A stretch of DNA of 64,000 nt from Limisphaerales bacterium (GTDB lineage Bacteria; Verrucomicrobiota; Verrucomicrobiia; Limisphaerales; UBA1100), in the NCBI GenBank assembly GCA_014382585.1, contig JACNJL010000064.1, positions 1 through 64,000 on the forward strand. Direction: 5' to 3'. A program made the translations under genes and the position numbers. Below, one piece after another: positions 1-10,278 of this stretch. Every line of letters begins with the position of its first letter. The stretch's first letter is position 1. The notes under the pieces are model-generated. The model did no database searches. It was not told where the DNA came from and was given only the letters and a program-made list of their open reading frames with translations.

Positions 1-201
1 GAGATTTTGCAGCGGCGTATCACTTAGCCGCCGAATAGCCTCATAATCGCCCTTCCGAGCCATGGCCATTAATTCTTTGCGGGATTTGCTGTTGTAATAA
101 TCCGTAGACGAAGCGAACGGATCCGTGGGATCAAACGTCTCACACGCCATCAACGCCAACGCGCCGATTGCCATGAAACCTATTTTGAAATGCCCCCTCA
201 T
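1..201 (-). CDS. Putative lipoprotein, N-terminal part (runs off window)
   Basis: An open frame on the minus strand starts at ATG 201-199 and stays open to the window edge (67 codons). The first 20 residues form a lipoprotein signal: a basic start (MRGHFKIGF), a hydrophobic stretch, then the lipobox LMAC with Cys20 as the lipidation site. After it comes a short polar region containing [13 protein letters not shown] and then a basic helix. It is divergent from aroC, and the two starts are 111 bp apart. The function cannot be told from this fragment. It is below the length of most ORF callers here, but the lipobox and the divergent layout make it credible. A TTGAGC-16-TCAAAA pair lies 5 nt before the ATG. 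Confidence 0.6.
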   Translation of the reverse strand, partial: MRGHFKIGFMAIGALALMACETFDPTDPFASSTDYYNSKSRKELMAMARKGDYEAIRRLSDTPLQNL

Positions 202-277
202 CACCGTTTTGATCGTGCTGTTTTCATTGCTCAACTCAAGCGAAAATCATTCACATTTCAGCGCGTTCTGCGCCGGA

Positions 278-306
278 TTGATTTTGCGACTGCTTTGTGC
301 CATCCT
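278..306 (+). promoter_or_regulatory. Candidate promoter of aroC (leaderless)
   Basis: TTGATT (278-283), 17 nt, CATCCT (301-306), then six bases to ATG 313. There is no Shine-Dalgarno sequence in between. The spacing matches the pattern seen before many genes in this window. Confidence 0.45.
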
Positions 307-312
307 CCGCGC

Positions 313-1395
313 ATGGGGAATTCTTTTGGCGAACTCTTCCGCATCACCACCTGGGGCGAAAGCCACGGCGGCGGCGTGGGCGTGGTGATCGACGGCTGCC
401 CGCCGCGGCTGGCATTGACCGAAAAAGATCTCCAACCCGACCTCGCTCGGCGTCGGCCCGGCCAATCCCGCATCACCACGCAACGGCAGGAAACGGATGC
501 CGTCCGCATTTTGTCCGGCACATTCGAGGGGAAGACGCTCGGAACCCCCATTTCGTTACTGGTGGAAAATACCGATCAACGCTCCGAGGCGTACACGGAG
601 ATGCAAACGAAATACCGCCCGAGCCACGCTGATTATACGTACGACGCCAAGTACGGCATCCGCGCTTGGCCCGGCGGCGGCCGCACCAGCGCCCGCGAAA
701 CTATCGGCCGTGTGGCCGCCGGTGCGATTGCCAAAAAGATTTTGAAAAAACAGTTCGGCGTTGAAGTGCTCGCGTGTGTTCAACAGGTGCAGAAAATTTC
801 CGCCGAAATCAATCCAGATAAATTTACGCTCAGACAAGTCGAAGCCAACATCGTCCGTTGCCCGCACAAGGCGACTGCGGAGAAAATGATTCGTCTCATC
901 GATCGCACCCGCAAAGCGGGCGACAGCGTGGGTGGCGTGCTCCTTGGCGTGGCGCGCGGCGTGCCCGTCGGTTGGGGGGAACCGGTCTTTGACCGGCTCG
1001 AGGCCGATCTTGCCAAGGCGATGCTCAGCCTGCCCGCCAGTAAAGGCTTTGAGATTGGCTCCGGCTTTGGCGGCATCGCGATGAAAGGCAGCGAGCACAA
1101 CGACCCCTTTCGAATGCGCGCGGGCAAAGTGCGCACTACCGCCAATCGTTCCGGAGGCGTGCAGGGCGGCATCAGCAATGGCGAAACCATTTACTTCCGC
1201 ACCGTCTTCAAACCCACCGCCACCATTTTGCAAAGCCAAGACACCGTGAGCACGGATGGCAAAAACGTAAAACTCAAAGCCCGCGGTCGGCACGATCCAT
1301 GCGTTCTCCCCCGCGCCGTGCCGATGGTGGAAGCGATGACGGCGTTGGTGTTAGTCGATCACGCCCTGCGCCATCGCGCGCAGAATGGGAATTGA
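313..1395 (+). CDS. aroC: Chorismate synthase
   Basis: Converts 5-enolpyruvylshikimate-3-phosphate to chorismate using reduced FMN, the last step of the shikimate pathway, in the cytosol. The 360-residue product has the usual length. It begins [21 protein letters not shown], and the GESHGGG signature lies at about residues 15-21. The central [13 protein letters not shown] block is near 120-133, the [17 protein letters not shown] block near 274-290, and the RHDPC region near 327. The frame is open further upstream, but ATG 313 is chosen because family members start with M-x-N-S-F-G. A promoter-like pair ends six bases before it. It is convergent with the aroE/prepilin peptidase pair, with 26 bp between stops. 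A second shikimate gene, aroE, is thus close by but on the other strand. Confidence 0.97.
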   Translation: MGNSFGELFRITTWGESHGGGVGVVIDGCPPRLALTEKDLQPDLARRRPGQSRITTQRQETDAVRILSGTFEGKTLGTPISLLVENTDQRSEAYTEMQTKYRPSHADYTYDAKYGIRAWPGGGRTSARETIGRVAAGAIAKKILKKQFGVEVLACVQQVQKISAEINPDKFTLRQVEANIVRCPHKATAEKMIRLIDRTRKAGDSVGGVLLGVARGVPVGWGEPVFDRLEADLAKAMLSLPASKGFEIGSGFGGIAMKGSEHNDPFRMRAGKVRTTANRSGGVQGGISNGETIYFRTVFKPTATILQSQDTVSTDGKNVKLKARGRHDPCVLPRAVPMVEAMTALVLVDHALRHRAQNGN

Positions 1396-1421
1396 TTTTT
1401 AGACACGGCGGTGACTGTTTT

Positions 1422-2603
1422 CTAAACCGGCCCCAAGCTTTTCCACCACCATTGCCATAGCGCGTAGCCGCCGAAGATCCAGCCGACTGCGGCGAGAGCA
1501 ATGTATGGGCCGTAGGGGATGATGTTCGCCTTGTCGCGGCGCAGGAGCATCATCAGCGAACCCACCACGGCGCCCACCATCGCGCTGGCCATTAGGCCGA
1601 AGAGGGTGGCTTGCCAGCCGAGGAACGCGCCGATGGCGGCCATAAATTTCACATCGCCAAAGCCCATCGCCTCGCGCGGAATGGTGACTTCGCTGGTCAA
1701 CACTTCGAGATGCGGCACATCGGCGGCAGGAAAGTCCATTTCGCCAATGGTCAGTGTTTCCGCGTTCAGTGCCACGGCTTTGTCCCAGTAACAGACGTCC
1801 ACCAATTCCACGTGCTCAGCGTGCAGCGTCACCGTGTCGCCTTTGCGGTAAAACACATCCTCGAATGGAATCAATGTATCCTCCTCGCCCGGTTCGCCGC
1901 CGAGGCACATATAATCCGTGCAAAAAGAAACCGTCACCGGCACGTCGCTGTTGTACGTTTGTTTGCCGAACATCGCTTTGCCCAGCCGCACCACGGCGTA
2001 CACTACCGCACTGCCCACCGCCATCCCCAACACGCTGAACCATAGCGCCTGCGCGTGGCTCACCGTTTGGCCGAGAAAGACCCCGTGCAATTGCGGCAGC
2101 GCGACGGAAAAAACCACCCCCATTACCATGCCGCCTTTGGTGAGTTCATCCGGAATTATGAAGTGCTCGAAATCAATAAAGGTGGACGCGATCAATCCCG
2201 CCAACAACGTAACCAACGCCATTGAAACTCCCGCTGCAATCAGTGGATCTTTGATGGGCGCCTCGTAGCCTTGCGTAAATTGAAAATAGACCAACAACCA
2301 CGCGCCCAGAAAAGCCGCGCCGGTGAGGAACTCCACCAACACATAGCGCGCGGGAATGCGCGCTTCGCAACCGGCGCATTTGCCGCGTTGCCACAGCCAC
2401 GTGATGAGCGGCACATTTTGATACCAAGGAATCGAGTAGCCGCACTGCGGGCAATGCGAGGGCGGGTGCAGAATGCTCATCTCGCGCGGCAGGCGATGGA
2501 TGACAACGTTCAAAAAACTGCCCACAATGCAGCCGAGCACAAAAAACACCATCGAGAAGAGCGTCAATTCGCTGCCAAAAAACTGAATCAATTGGTCAGC
2601 CAT
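1422..2603 (-). CDS. Type IV prepilin peptidase with a ~100-residue insert
   Basis: Inner-membrane aspartic protease that cleaves (and in the full-length form N-methylates) prepilins and pseudopilins (PilD/GspO family). Visible are the N-terminal GSFLNVVIHRLP motif (residues 28-39), a four-cysteine motif (C51, C54, C76, C79), the first catalytic Asp in FIDFEHFIIPDE (D144) and the second in GFGDVK (D317). Several hydrophobic segments are spread over 393 residues. Family members are usually 250-290 residues. The excess is a soluble, acidic, strand-rich stretch at about 212-310, placed just before the GxGD loop. The start overlaps the aroE stop by 8 nt (ATGGCTGA), so translation is probably coupled. 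A likely substrate, the pseudopilin at 39842, lies in this window. Confidence 0.93.
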   Translation of the reverse strand: MADQLIQFFGSELTLFSMVFFVLGCIVGSFLNVVIHRLPREMSILHPPSHCPQCGYSIPWYQNVPLITWLWQRGKCAGCEARIPARYVLVEFLTGAAFLGAWLLVYFQFTQGYEAPIKDPLIAAGVSMALVTLLAGLIASTFIDFEHFIIPDELTKGGMVMGVVFSVALPQLHGVFLGQTVSHAQALWFSVLGMAVGSAVVYAVVRLGKAMFGKQTYNSDVPVTVSFCTDYMCLGGEPGEEDTLIPFEDVFYRKGDTVTLHAEHVELVDVCYWDKAVALNAETLTIGEMDFPAADVPHLEVLTSEVTIPREAMGFGDVKFMAAIGAFLGWQATLFGLMASAMVGAVVGSLMMLLRRDKANIIPYGPYIALAAVGWIFGGYALWQWWWKSLGPV

Positions 2604-3510
2604 TGACAGCCCCCTCCAACGCGGCGCGCATTATTTTTAGCGGCGCGGCTTGGCCGCTCCAAATTTCCAGCGCTTTCGCGCCCTGATGCAGCAGCATCCC
2701 GAGGCCGTTGGCCGTTTGGCAACCGGCGGCGCGCGCGGCGGCCAGCAGCGGCGTCTCGGCCGGTTGATAAATCATATCGTACACCGCGCGCGTTTTATCC
2801 AATGAAAACAGATCGGTGTCCAGCGGCAGCGCGTCGCCCGCCGCGAGCCCAAGCGAAGTGCAGTTGAGCACGAGATCCACCTTGCCGCCGGGGTAACCCA
2901 CCGAAACGGCTACTGCGGGAAAGCGCGTGCGAATTTCGTGGGCAATCGCTTCGGCCTTGCTTTCGGTGCGGTTGACGATGTGCAGTTGCCGTACACCGGT
3001 GGCCGCGATTTTCATTGCTGCCACGCGACCGGCACCGCCCGCGCCGAGCAACAGCACATTTTCCCCGCGCACTTCCATCCCCAAATCTTCACGCAAACTT
3101 TGGGTGATGCCGTCTGCATCCGTATTAAATCCGTGGCTGCGCAATTGGTGCGGCGCGGTTTCGAAATCGCGTAACGCACGCCAATCGCCGTTGACATCCT
3201 GTCCTTCAAAGAGAATCGTGTTGACCGCGCCCCATTCGCTTGCGCTTTCGTCGAGCACATCCACCATATCGAGCGCCAGCAATTTATGCGGCACGGTGAG
3301 GTTGATGCCGATGTAATGCATCGCCTGCGCGCCGGCGATCGCTTCGCGCAATTGTTCCGGCCGCACCTCGGCAGCGGCGTAACGCCAGTCGAGCCCGAGT
3401 TCCGCGATGCCCGCATTTTGCATCGCCGGCGAAGCCGAATGCCCCACGGGAAACCCATACACCGCGCAAAGACGCGTGCGGGCGGAAACAGGATGTGCGT
3501 GGCCGGACAC
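2596..3510 (-). CDS. aroE: Shikimate dehydrogenase (NADP+)
   Basis: Reduces 3-dehydroshikimate to shikimate in the cytosol. The 304-residue product shows the substrate domain (VGHSASPAMQNAG near 22-34), the catalytic lysine in NLTVPHK (K76), the paired Asp in NTDADG (D131), the Rossmann motif GAGGAGR (157-163) with NRT (NADP specificity), and the C-terminal NGLGMLLHQGA. A stretch of about 25 residues between VNT and NTDADG (near 100-126) is longer than in the Escherichia coli enzyme. The start is GTG 3510. It is supported by TACATT ending six bases upstream and TCGACC 17 bases before that. It is the first gene of a two-gene unit with the prepilin peptidase, which is an unusual pairing. Confidence 0.95.
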   Translation of the reverse strand: MSGHAHPVSARTRLCAVYGFPVGHSASPAMQNAGIAELGLDWRYAAAEVRPEQLREAIAGAQAMHYIGINLTVPHKLLALDMVDVLDESASEWGAVNTILFEGQDVNGDWRALRDFETAPHQLRSHGFNTDADGITQSLREDLGMEVRGENVLLLGAGGAGRVAAMKIAATGVRQLHIVNRTESKAEAIAHEIRTRFPAVAVSVGYPGGKVDLVLNCTSLGLAAGDALPLDTDLFSLDKTRAVYDMIYQPAETPLLAAARAAGCQTANGLGMLLHQGAKALEIWSGQAAPLKIMRAALEGAVNG

Positions 3511-3516
3511 GCGCGC

Positions 3517-3545
3517 AATGTACCGAGGCTATGTGCCGAGGTCGA
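3517..3545 (-). promoter_or_regulatory. Candidate promoter of aroE (leaderless)
   Basis: Read on the minus strand: TCGACC, 17 nt, TACATT, then six bases to GTG 3510. No Shine-Dalgarno sequence is present. Confidence 0.4.
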
Positions 3546-3557
3546 GATTGGAGTGGC

Positions 3558-3586
3558 TTGACGGCGGGGCGTTGCTTTCCCATGAT
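3558..3586 (+). promoter_or_regulatory. Candidate promoter of acs
   Basis: TTGACG (3558-3563), 17 nt, CATGAT (3581-3586), then 27 nt to the acs ATG. Unlike most promoters in this window it leaves a short untranslated leader. It lies in the 103-bp divergent gap shared with aroE. Confidence 0.4.
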
Positions 3587-3613
3587 GCGCGCCCGAAATG
3601 ATTTGTTTTTATA

Positions 3614-5554
<1,941 letters not shown>

Positions 5555-5557
5555 TTT

Positions 5558-5583
5558 TTGAACCGCCAAGCTTGGCGATTCAA
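5558..5583 (+). terminator. Hairpin after acs
   Basis: A perfect 14-bp palindrome (CGCCAAG/CTTGGCG, 5564-5577) is flanked by TTGAA and TTCAA, starting 4 nt after the acs stop. There is no U-tract, so it may be a processing or weak termination site. Confidence 0.45.
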
Positions 5584-5621
5584 TCCATTCCTCTCATTCA
5601 TACCGTGTGAATGTCTAATCC

Positions 5622-5650
5622 TTGCACCGCCTTTGCCCGCGCCCTAACTT
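5622..5650 (+). promoter_or_regulatory. Candidate promoter of the lolCE-like gene (leaderless)
   Basis: TTGCAC (5622-5627), 17 nt, TAACTT (5645-5650), then seven bases to ATG 5658. Confidence 0.45.
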
Positions 5651-5657
5651 CGCGGCG

Positions 5658-6932
5658 ATGAAATGGCTGCCCTTTGAGTTTGCGTTGGCGCTGCGGTATT
5701 TGCGGCCCAAACGCACCTCGGTTTCGTTCATCACACTCATCTCGGTGGTGGGGGTGATGTTGGGCGTGGCGGTGCTCATTATCGTTACTTCGGTTTTTTC
5801 TGGCTTCCATTTGCAACTGAAAAAATCCTTTTTCCAATTCTCAGCCGATCTCACCGTGCGTTCGATGGAAGGGCCGATTGTGGAATACGAGGCGCTCTCC
5901 GATCGCATTGGAAAAATTCCGGGCGTCACCGGCGTCTCCCCAATCATCGGCGGCAAGGTGATGATGGAGACCGATCCGGAAATCGGCGCGCCGGCATTCG
6001 ATGCGCCGGTGTTGCTGGGCGTGGATCCTGAGCGAATGAAAACCGTGAGCCAAGTGCCGGATAGTTTGGAGGCGGGCGAATTCAATCTGCGCGGAAATCG
6101 ATTGGTGATTGGCTATAACTTTGCGCGGATGGATGGCGAATTCCGATTGGGCGTGGGCGATCGGGTGCTGATCCATTCGCCCAAGATGATTCAGGAAATG
6201 CGTAAGGCCCAAAAAGCTGGCGAAGAACTGGGCATTTTTCCAGAAGAATACATCGTGGCCGGCGTGTTCGATGCCGGCCAAAAGGATCTCAACGATTTTA
6301 TCTTTTGCAGCCTCTATAACGCACAGGATTTATATGGCCTTGAGGAAGGCGCAAGCGCGTTATGGGTGGAAACCACAGACCCGCTGGAGCTCGGCCCGCA
6401 GCAGGCGGCGTTGGGGGAATTGCTTGGGGAGGGCTATCGCATCGGCACTTGGGAAGATCTCAATCCGGTGTTGCTCGCGCAGGTGCAGGTGGAGAAAATG
6501 ATCAACCAATTCCTGATGTTTTTTATCGTGGTAGTGGCGGCATTTGGCATTGCGAGTTCGTTGATTATTTTCGGTGTACAAAAAACCAAAGAGATCGGTT
6601 TGCTCAAAGCGCTCGGCGCGAGCAACGGGCAGGTGAGTTTTGTGTTTCTCATTCAAAGTGCCGTGGTGGGATTGCTCGGCACGGGGATGGGCATCGCGAT
6701 GGGATTGTTGGTGCTCAAATACCGCAACCAGTTTTTGGGATTCCTGCGCGGGCACGATGTGGAGTTGTTTCCGGAAAAACTTTATGGTTTTCGCGAACTC
6801 CCCGCCCAAGTGGTGCCGGGCGATCTCGTGGTTATTTGCGGCGTATCGATTTTAATTTGTTTACTGGCCGGATTATTGCCGGCTTGGAATGCGGCCCGTT
6901 TGCGGCCGGTGGAGGCTTTGCGCAGTGAGTGA
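5658..6932 (+). CDS. LolC/LolE-type lipoprotein-releasing ABC permease
   Basis: Membrane subunit of a MacB/LolCE-fold ABC transporter, predicted to release lipoproteins from the inner membrane. The 424-residue protein has the family layout. There is an N-terminal cytoplasmic stretch, TM1 at about 22-48 (ISVVGVMLGVAVLIIVTS), a large periplasmic domain (about 50-275), and three C-terminal TM segments near 282-303, 327-352 and 388-410. It contains the FtsX-like segment KTKEIGLLKALGAS. The next gene encodes its ATPase with an 8-nt overlap. Only one permease is present, so it may act as a homodimer, as in LolF-type systems. ATG 5658 is preferred over the upstream frame extension because the membrane-anchor start fits and a promoter-like pair ends seven bases before it. 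Confidence 0.9.
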   Translation: MKWLPFEFALALRYLRPKRTSVSFITLISVVGVMLGVAVLIIVTSVFSGFHLQLKKSFFQFSADLTVRSMEGPIVEYEALSDRIGKIPGVTGVSPIIGGKVMMETDPEIGAPAFDAPVLLGVDPERMKTVSQVPDSLEAGEFNLRGNRLVIGYNFARMDGEFRLGVGDRVLIHSPKMIQEMRKAQKAGEELGIFPEEYIVAGVFDAGQKDLNDFIFCSLYNAQDLYGLEEGASALWVETTDPLELGPQQAALGELLGEGYRIGTWEDLNPVLLAQVQVEKMINQFLMFFIVVVAAFGIASSLIIFGVQKTKEIGLLKALGASNGQVSFVFLIQSAVVGLLGTGMGIAMGLLVLKYRNQFLGFLRGHDVELFPEKLYGFRELPAQVVPGDLVVICGVSILICLLAGLLPAWNAARLRPVEALRSE

Positions 6933-7602
6933 CGCCGTCTTGAAAGCAAGTGGCGTGGGAAAAACCTACCGAATGGCAGGCCAACCCTTGACGGTGCTCA
7001 GTGGCGTTGATCTCGCGTTGGAACGCGGTGAGTTTGTGGCGCTGCAAGGGGCTAGTGGTTCAGGCAAAAGCACGCTGTTGCAATTGCTCGGCGGATTGGA
7101 CGCGCCTTCGCAAGGGGAAATTATTTTTGATGGCAGACCATTGCGGCTGCACACCGCGCAGGATGCGGCGGCATTTCGCGGGCGGCACATTGGCTTTGTG
7201 TTTCAGGCGTATCATTTGTTGCCGGATTTGGACGCGCTGGAAAACGTGTGCCTGCCTGCGCAGGTGCAGCGCGCGCCGCAGGCAAAGGCCGAGGCTCGCG
7301 CGCGGGAATTGCTCGCGGCAGTGGGGCTGTCGGATCGGATGACGCATTTGCCCACGGAACTTTCTGGCGGCGAACAGCAGCGCGTGGCCATCGCGCGGGC
7401 GTTGATGAATGAACCGGAAATTATTTTGGCCGATGAACCCACCGGCAATCTCGACACCGGCACCGAAGCGGAAATCATCGAGCTGCTCGCTCAGCTGCAT
7501 CGCGAGCGCAATCTTACGCTTTTGGTGGCTACGCACGATGACGTGGTCGCCGCCGCTGCCGAGCGCATTGTTCGGCTGAAGGATGGAAGGATTGCTGACT
7601 GA
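6925..7602 (+). CDS. lolD: LolD-type ABC transporter ATPase
   Basis: ATPase that powers the permease encoded just upstream. The 225-residue product has Walker [10 protein letters not shown] (about 41-49), Q-loop [12 protein letters not shown] typical of the MacB/LolD group, signature [15 protein letters not shown] (about 145-159), Walker [13 protein letters not shown] and the H-loop VATHDD. The start is taken as GTG 6925, which lies inside the permease stop region (8-nt overlap, GTGAGTGA). The upstream part of the open frame encodes nothing family-like. The tight overlap implies translational coupling and fixed stoichiometry with the permease. Confidence 0.92.
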   Translation: MSDAVLKASGVGKTYRMAGQPLTVLSGVDLALERGEFVALQGASGSGKSTLLQLLGGLDAPSQGEIIFDGRPLRLHTAQDAAAFRGRHIGFVFQAYHLLPDLDALENVCLPAQVQRAPQAKAEARARELLAAVGLSDRMTHLPTELSGGEQQRVAIARALMNEPEIILADEPTGNLDTGTEAEIIELLAQLHRERNLTLLVATHDDVVAAAAERIVRLKDGRIAD

Positions 7603-7606
7603 AGGA

Positions 7607-7635
7607 TTGCCCCGCCGCGCGCGTTGCGGCACTCT
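7607..7635 (+). promoter_or_regulatory. Candidate promoter of ilvE
   Basis: TTGCCC (7607-7612), 17 nt, CACTCT (7630-7635), then ten bases to ATG 7646. Any leader would be very short. Confidence 0.3.
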
Positions 7636-7645
7636 CCGCCGACCG

Positions 7646-8515
7646 ATGAAGGTTTATATAAACGGAAAATTTGTTGATGAAGCGAAGGCGACGGTGTCGG
7701 TCTTTGACCACGGTCTGCTGTACGGCGATGGAATATTCGAGGGCATTCGCGCGTACAACGGGCGCGTGTTTCGGTTGGAGGAACACATCGACCGTCTATT
7801 TTATTCCGCCAAAGCGATTTTGATGAAGCTGCCGATGAGCCACAAGGCGCTGTGCGCGGCGGTGGTGGAAACGTGCCGCCGCAACAAAATCCGCGATGGC
7901 TACGTTCGGCTGGTCGTCACGCGCGGTGCGGGTACCCTGGGGCTGGATCCCAATCGCTGCAGCAATCCGCAGGTCATCATTATTGCCGCGAGCATTCAGC
8001 TTTATCCCAAGGCGTTTTATGATAAAGGGCTGGAAATTGTCACCGTGCCCACCACGCGCAACCACACCAACGCGGTGAACCCGGCCATTAAATCGCTGAA
8101 TTACCTCAACAACATTCTCGCCAAAATCGAGGCCAGCAATGCCGGTTGTGTCGAAGCCATTATGCTTAACTCGCAGGGTTACGTGGCCGAATGCACGGGC
8201 GACAATATTTTTATGCTCAAGGACGGCAAAATGTTCACGCCCTCGCTGGCTTCCGGCGCGTTGCACGGCATTACCCGCAAAGTGGTGATGGAATTGGCCG
8301 AAGGATTGGACATCGAGATCACCCAACCCAACCTCACCCGCTACGATTTATACAACGCCGATGAATGCTTCATCACCGGCACCGCCGCCGAAGTGGTTCC
8401 CGTGGTAAAAATCGACGGTCGAAAAATCGGCTCCGGCCGCCCCGGCAAACACACCAGAGCCTTTATGCAAGCCTACCACGCATTGACCAATGCGTCGGGA
8501 TCAGAAATTTTGTGA
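7646..8515 (+). CDS. ilvE: Branched-chain amino acid aminotransferase (class IV)
   Basis: PLP enzyme that transfers amino groups between branched-chain amino acids and 2-oxoglutarate. The 289-residue product begins MKVYINGKFVDEA and shows the class IV features: SVFDHGLLYGDGIFEGIRAYNG (about 20-41), RLVVTRG, the PLP lysine in NPAIKSLNYLNN (near residue 150), and the ECTGDNIF and FITGTAAEVVPV phosphate-binding segments. The EGIRAYNG and Y/R pattern fits branched-chain specificity better than D-alanine aminotransferase or ADC lyase, but exact specificity is inferred. ATG 7646 is used because the 21 codons upstream do not resemble the family. It is followed closely by mcsA, whose promoter-like -10 overlaps the end of this gene. 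Confidence 0.9.
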   Translation: MKVYINGKFVDEAKATVSVFDHGLLYGDGIFEGIRAYNGRVFRLEEHIDRLFYSAKAILMKLPMSHKALCAAVVETCRRNKIRDGYVRLVVTRGAGTLGLDPNRCSNPQVIIIAASIQLYPKAFYDKGLEIVTVPTTRNHTNAVNPAIKSLNYLNNILAKIEASNAGCVEAIMLNSQGYVAECTGDNIFMLKDGKMFTPSLASGALHGITRKVVMELAEGLDIEITQPNLTRYDLYNADECFITGTAAEVVPVVKIDGRKIGSGRPGKHTRAFMQAYHALTNASGSEIL

Positions 8516-8521
8516 TATATT
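8513..8521 (+). promoter_or_regulatory. Extended -10 promoter of mcsA (leaderless)
   Basis: TGA followed by TATATT (8516-8521) forms an extended -10 that ends six bases before ATG 8528. No clear -35 is seen. The same TGTGNTATATT core occurs before hpf. Confidence 0.5.
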
Positions 8522-8527
8522 AAGACA

Positions 8528-9091
8528 ATGCAATGTTGCCAACCAGATTGTGAGAACGAGGCCACGGTTCATTTGACTGAGATTGTGGATGGTCAGATGA
8601 AGAAGATTGATCTCTGCGAGGAGTGCGCCAAGGAACAGGGGGTCACCGATCCGAAAGGGTTCGCGCTGGCGGATTTGTTGCTGGGCTTGGGCGCGGCTTC
8701 GGAGATGGAATCGGGCAGTGGGGAATTGGAATGTCCGGCGTGCGGGTTTGCGCAGGCGGATTTTAAAAAGAGCGGGCGGTTGGGTTGCTCCGATTGTTAT
8801 GCGACGTTTGCGGAGCCTTTGGAGGGGATGCTCAAGCAAATGCACAAGGGCACGCAGCACGTGGGCAAGGTGCCCAAGGCGTTGCGGCAGGAAATGGATT
8901 TCACAAAACAACGGCAGCAATTGGAAAAGCAATTGAGCAAAGCCATCGAGACGGAGGACTACGAGCAGGCGGCGCAGGTGCGGGATCAGTTGCGGGGATT
9001 GGATGTGCCGCCGGAGGATCCGGTGGAACCGCTTGAGCCAAAGGCAAAAGGAGCGAAGAGCGCAAAGAGCACGAAGGGAGGAGAGGCTTAA
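8528..9091 (+). CDS. mcsA: McsA-like zinc-finger/UVR-domain activator of McsB
   Basis: Adaptor protein that, in Firmicutes, activates the protein-arginine kinase McsB. The 187-residue product carries two pairs of zinc-binding cysteine motifs: CCQPDC...CEEC near the N-terminus, and CPAC...CSDC near 68-88. It also has a UVR motif (QQLEKQLSKAIETEDYEQAA, about 129-148). The C-terminal 25 residues are a low-complexity K/A/S tail. It is the first gene of mcsA-mcsB, with the stop and the next start sharing one base (TAATG). The usual first gene of the Firmicutes operon, ctsR, is absent; ilvE lies there instead. An extended -10 promoter sits just before the start, with no ribosome-binding site. Confidence 0.9.
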   Translation: MQCCQPDCENEATVHLTEIVDGQMKKIDLCEECAKEQGVTDPKGFALADLLLGLGAASEMESGSGELECPACGFAQADFKKSGRLGCSDCYATFAEPLEGMLKQMHKGTQHVGKVPKALRQEMDFTKQRQQLEKQLSKAIETEDYEQAAQVRDQLRGLDVPPEDPVEPLEPKAKGAKSAKSTKGGEA

Positions 9092-10164
9092 TGGAATTGC
9101 GGAAATTTTTGAGCAGCACCACCGAGTTGTCCAATTGCGAAGGGCCGCAGGATCACGTGGTGCTGTCGAGCCGCGTGCGTTTGGCGCGTAACGTGACGGG
9201 GCGGCCGTTTCCGGGACGCGCGAAGAAAGCGAGTCGGGTGGAGACGTGCGAATTTATTCAGCCGGCCATCGCGGCGGCTTCGGCGATGCGCGGTGGGTTT
9301 TCGGAATCGATGAAGCCATTGCAGGCGCTGGACAAGCAACTGCTCGTGGAGCGGCATCTTATTAGTCGCGAGCACGCGGCCAAGGGCGCGGGGAGCGGGT
9401 TGGTGCTCAGCAAGGACGAGACGTTGAGCGTGATGATCAATGAAGAGGATCATTTGAGGATGCAAGCGTTGTTGCCGGGGTTGCAGGTGAAACAGGTTTG
9501 GCAAAAGATGGATCGGTTTGACACCAGCTTGGAAAAGAAACTGGATTTCGCATTCGACTCGCAACTGGGTTATCTGACCGCGTGTCCCACCAATCTTGGA
9601 ACAGGAATTCGCGTGAGCGCGATGTTGCATTTGCCGGGATTGGTGTTGACCGATCAAGTGAATCAAATTGTGCAGGCGGTCACCAAGCTGGGCCATGCGG
9701 TGCGCGGGTTGTACGGCGAAGGCACGGAGGCGCTGGGGCATTTGTTTCAGGTAAGCAACCAAATGACGCTGGGCGAAAGCGAGGCGGACATCATCGAGCG
9801 CATTCACAAAGTGGTGTTGCAAGTGATCGAGCACGAAGAAAACGCACGGCAAACTTTGCTGCGCACCAAGGCCAAGGAGTTGTATAATCACATCGGGCGC
9901 GCGTACGGCACGCTGGCGCACGCGCATATTGTGAGTAGCAAAGAGACGATGAACCAGTTGTCGTTGCTGCGGCTGGGCGTGAAGTTGGAACTGTTCCAAG
10001 GCCTCACCACGCCGTTGCTCGACGAACTGTTTTTACTCAGCCAACCGGCGCATATGCAGGAATTGGTGGGGGAAAAACTTTCCGGTGAAGAGCGTGACCT
10101 CCATCGCGCGGATCTATTGCGCAAACATTTAGGCAAAATAAAGGGCCTAAAACTGCCGGAATAA
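9091..10164 (+). CDS. mcsB: Protein-arginine kinase McsB
   Basis: Phosphorylates arginine residues of proteins, marking them for ClpCP in Firmicutes. The 357-residue product is an ATP:guanido phosphotransferase. It shows SSRVRLARN (26-34), ERHLISREH, INEEDHLRMQ, the catalytic-cysteine segment CPTNLGTG (near 165-172) and the glutamate region GLYGEGTEA. It also has the C-terminal RDxxRA motif (RDLHRA, near 334-339), which forms the phospho-arginine pocket in McsB and is absent from creatine and arginine kinases. It overlaps mcsA by one base and precedes clpC by 114 bp. All key residues recognisable by eye are present, so activity is expected. Confidence 0.95.
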   Translation: MELRKFLSSTTELSNCEGPQDHVVLSSRVRLARNVTGRPFPGRAKKASRVETCEFIQPAIAAASAMRGGFSESMKPLQALDKQLLVERHLISREHAAKGAGSGLVLSKDETLSVMINEEDHLRMQALLPGLQVKQVWQKMDRFDTSLEKKLDFAFDSQLGYLTACPTNLGTGIRVSAMLHLPGLVLTDQVNQIVQAVTKLGHAVRGLYGEGTEALGHLFQVSNQMTLGESEADIIERIHKVVLQVIEHEENARQTLLRTKAKELYNHIGRAYGTLAHAHIVSSKETMNQLSLLRLGVKLELFQGLTTPLLDELFLLSQPAHMQELVGEKLSGEERDLHRADLLRKHLGKIKGLKLPE

Positions 10165-10192
10165 TTCGTCAAATAGATTATGACACGCTGCG

Positions 10193-10217
10193 GCCCAAAA
10201 AAACGAGCCGTTTGGGC
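10193..10217 (+). other. Hairpin between mcsB and clpC
   Basis: GCCCAAA (10193-10199) and TTTGGGC (10211-10217) form a 7-bp inverted repeat with an 11-nt loop in the 114-bp gap. It could attenuate or process a shared mcsB-clpC transcript. No U-tract follows. Confidence 0.35.
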
Positions 10218-10278
10218 ATAAGTTGGCATCTGGAATGCTCGACAAAACCGACGAAAACAGTCAAAATTTACCCAGAAA

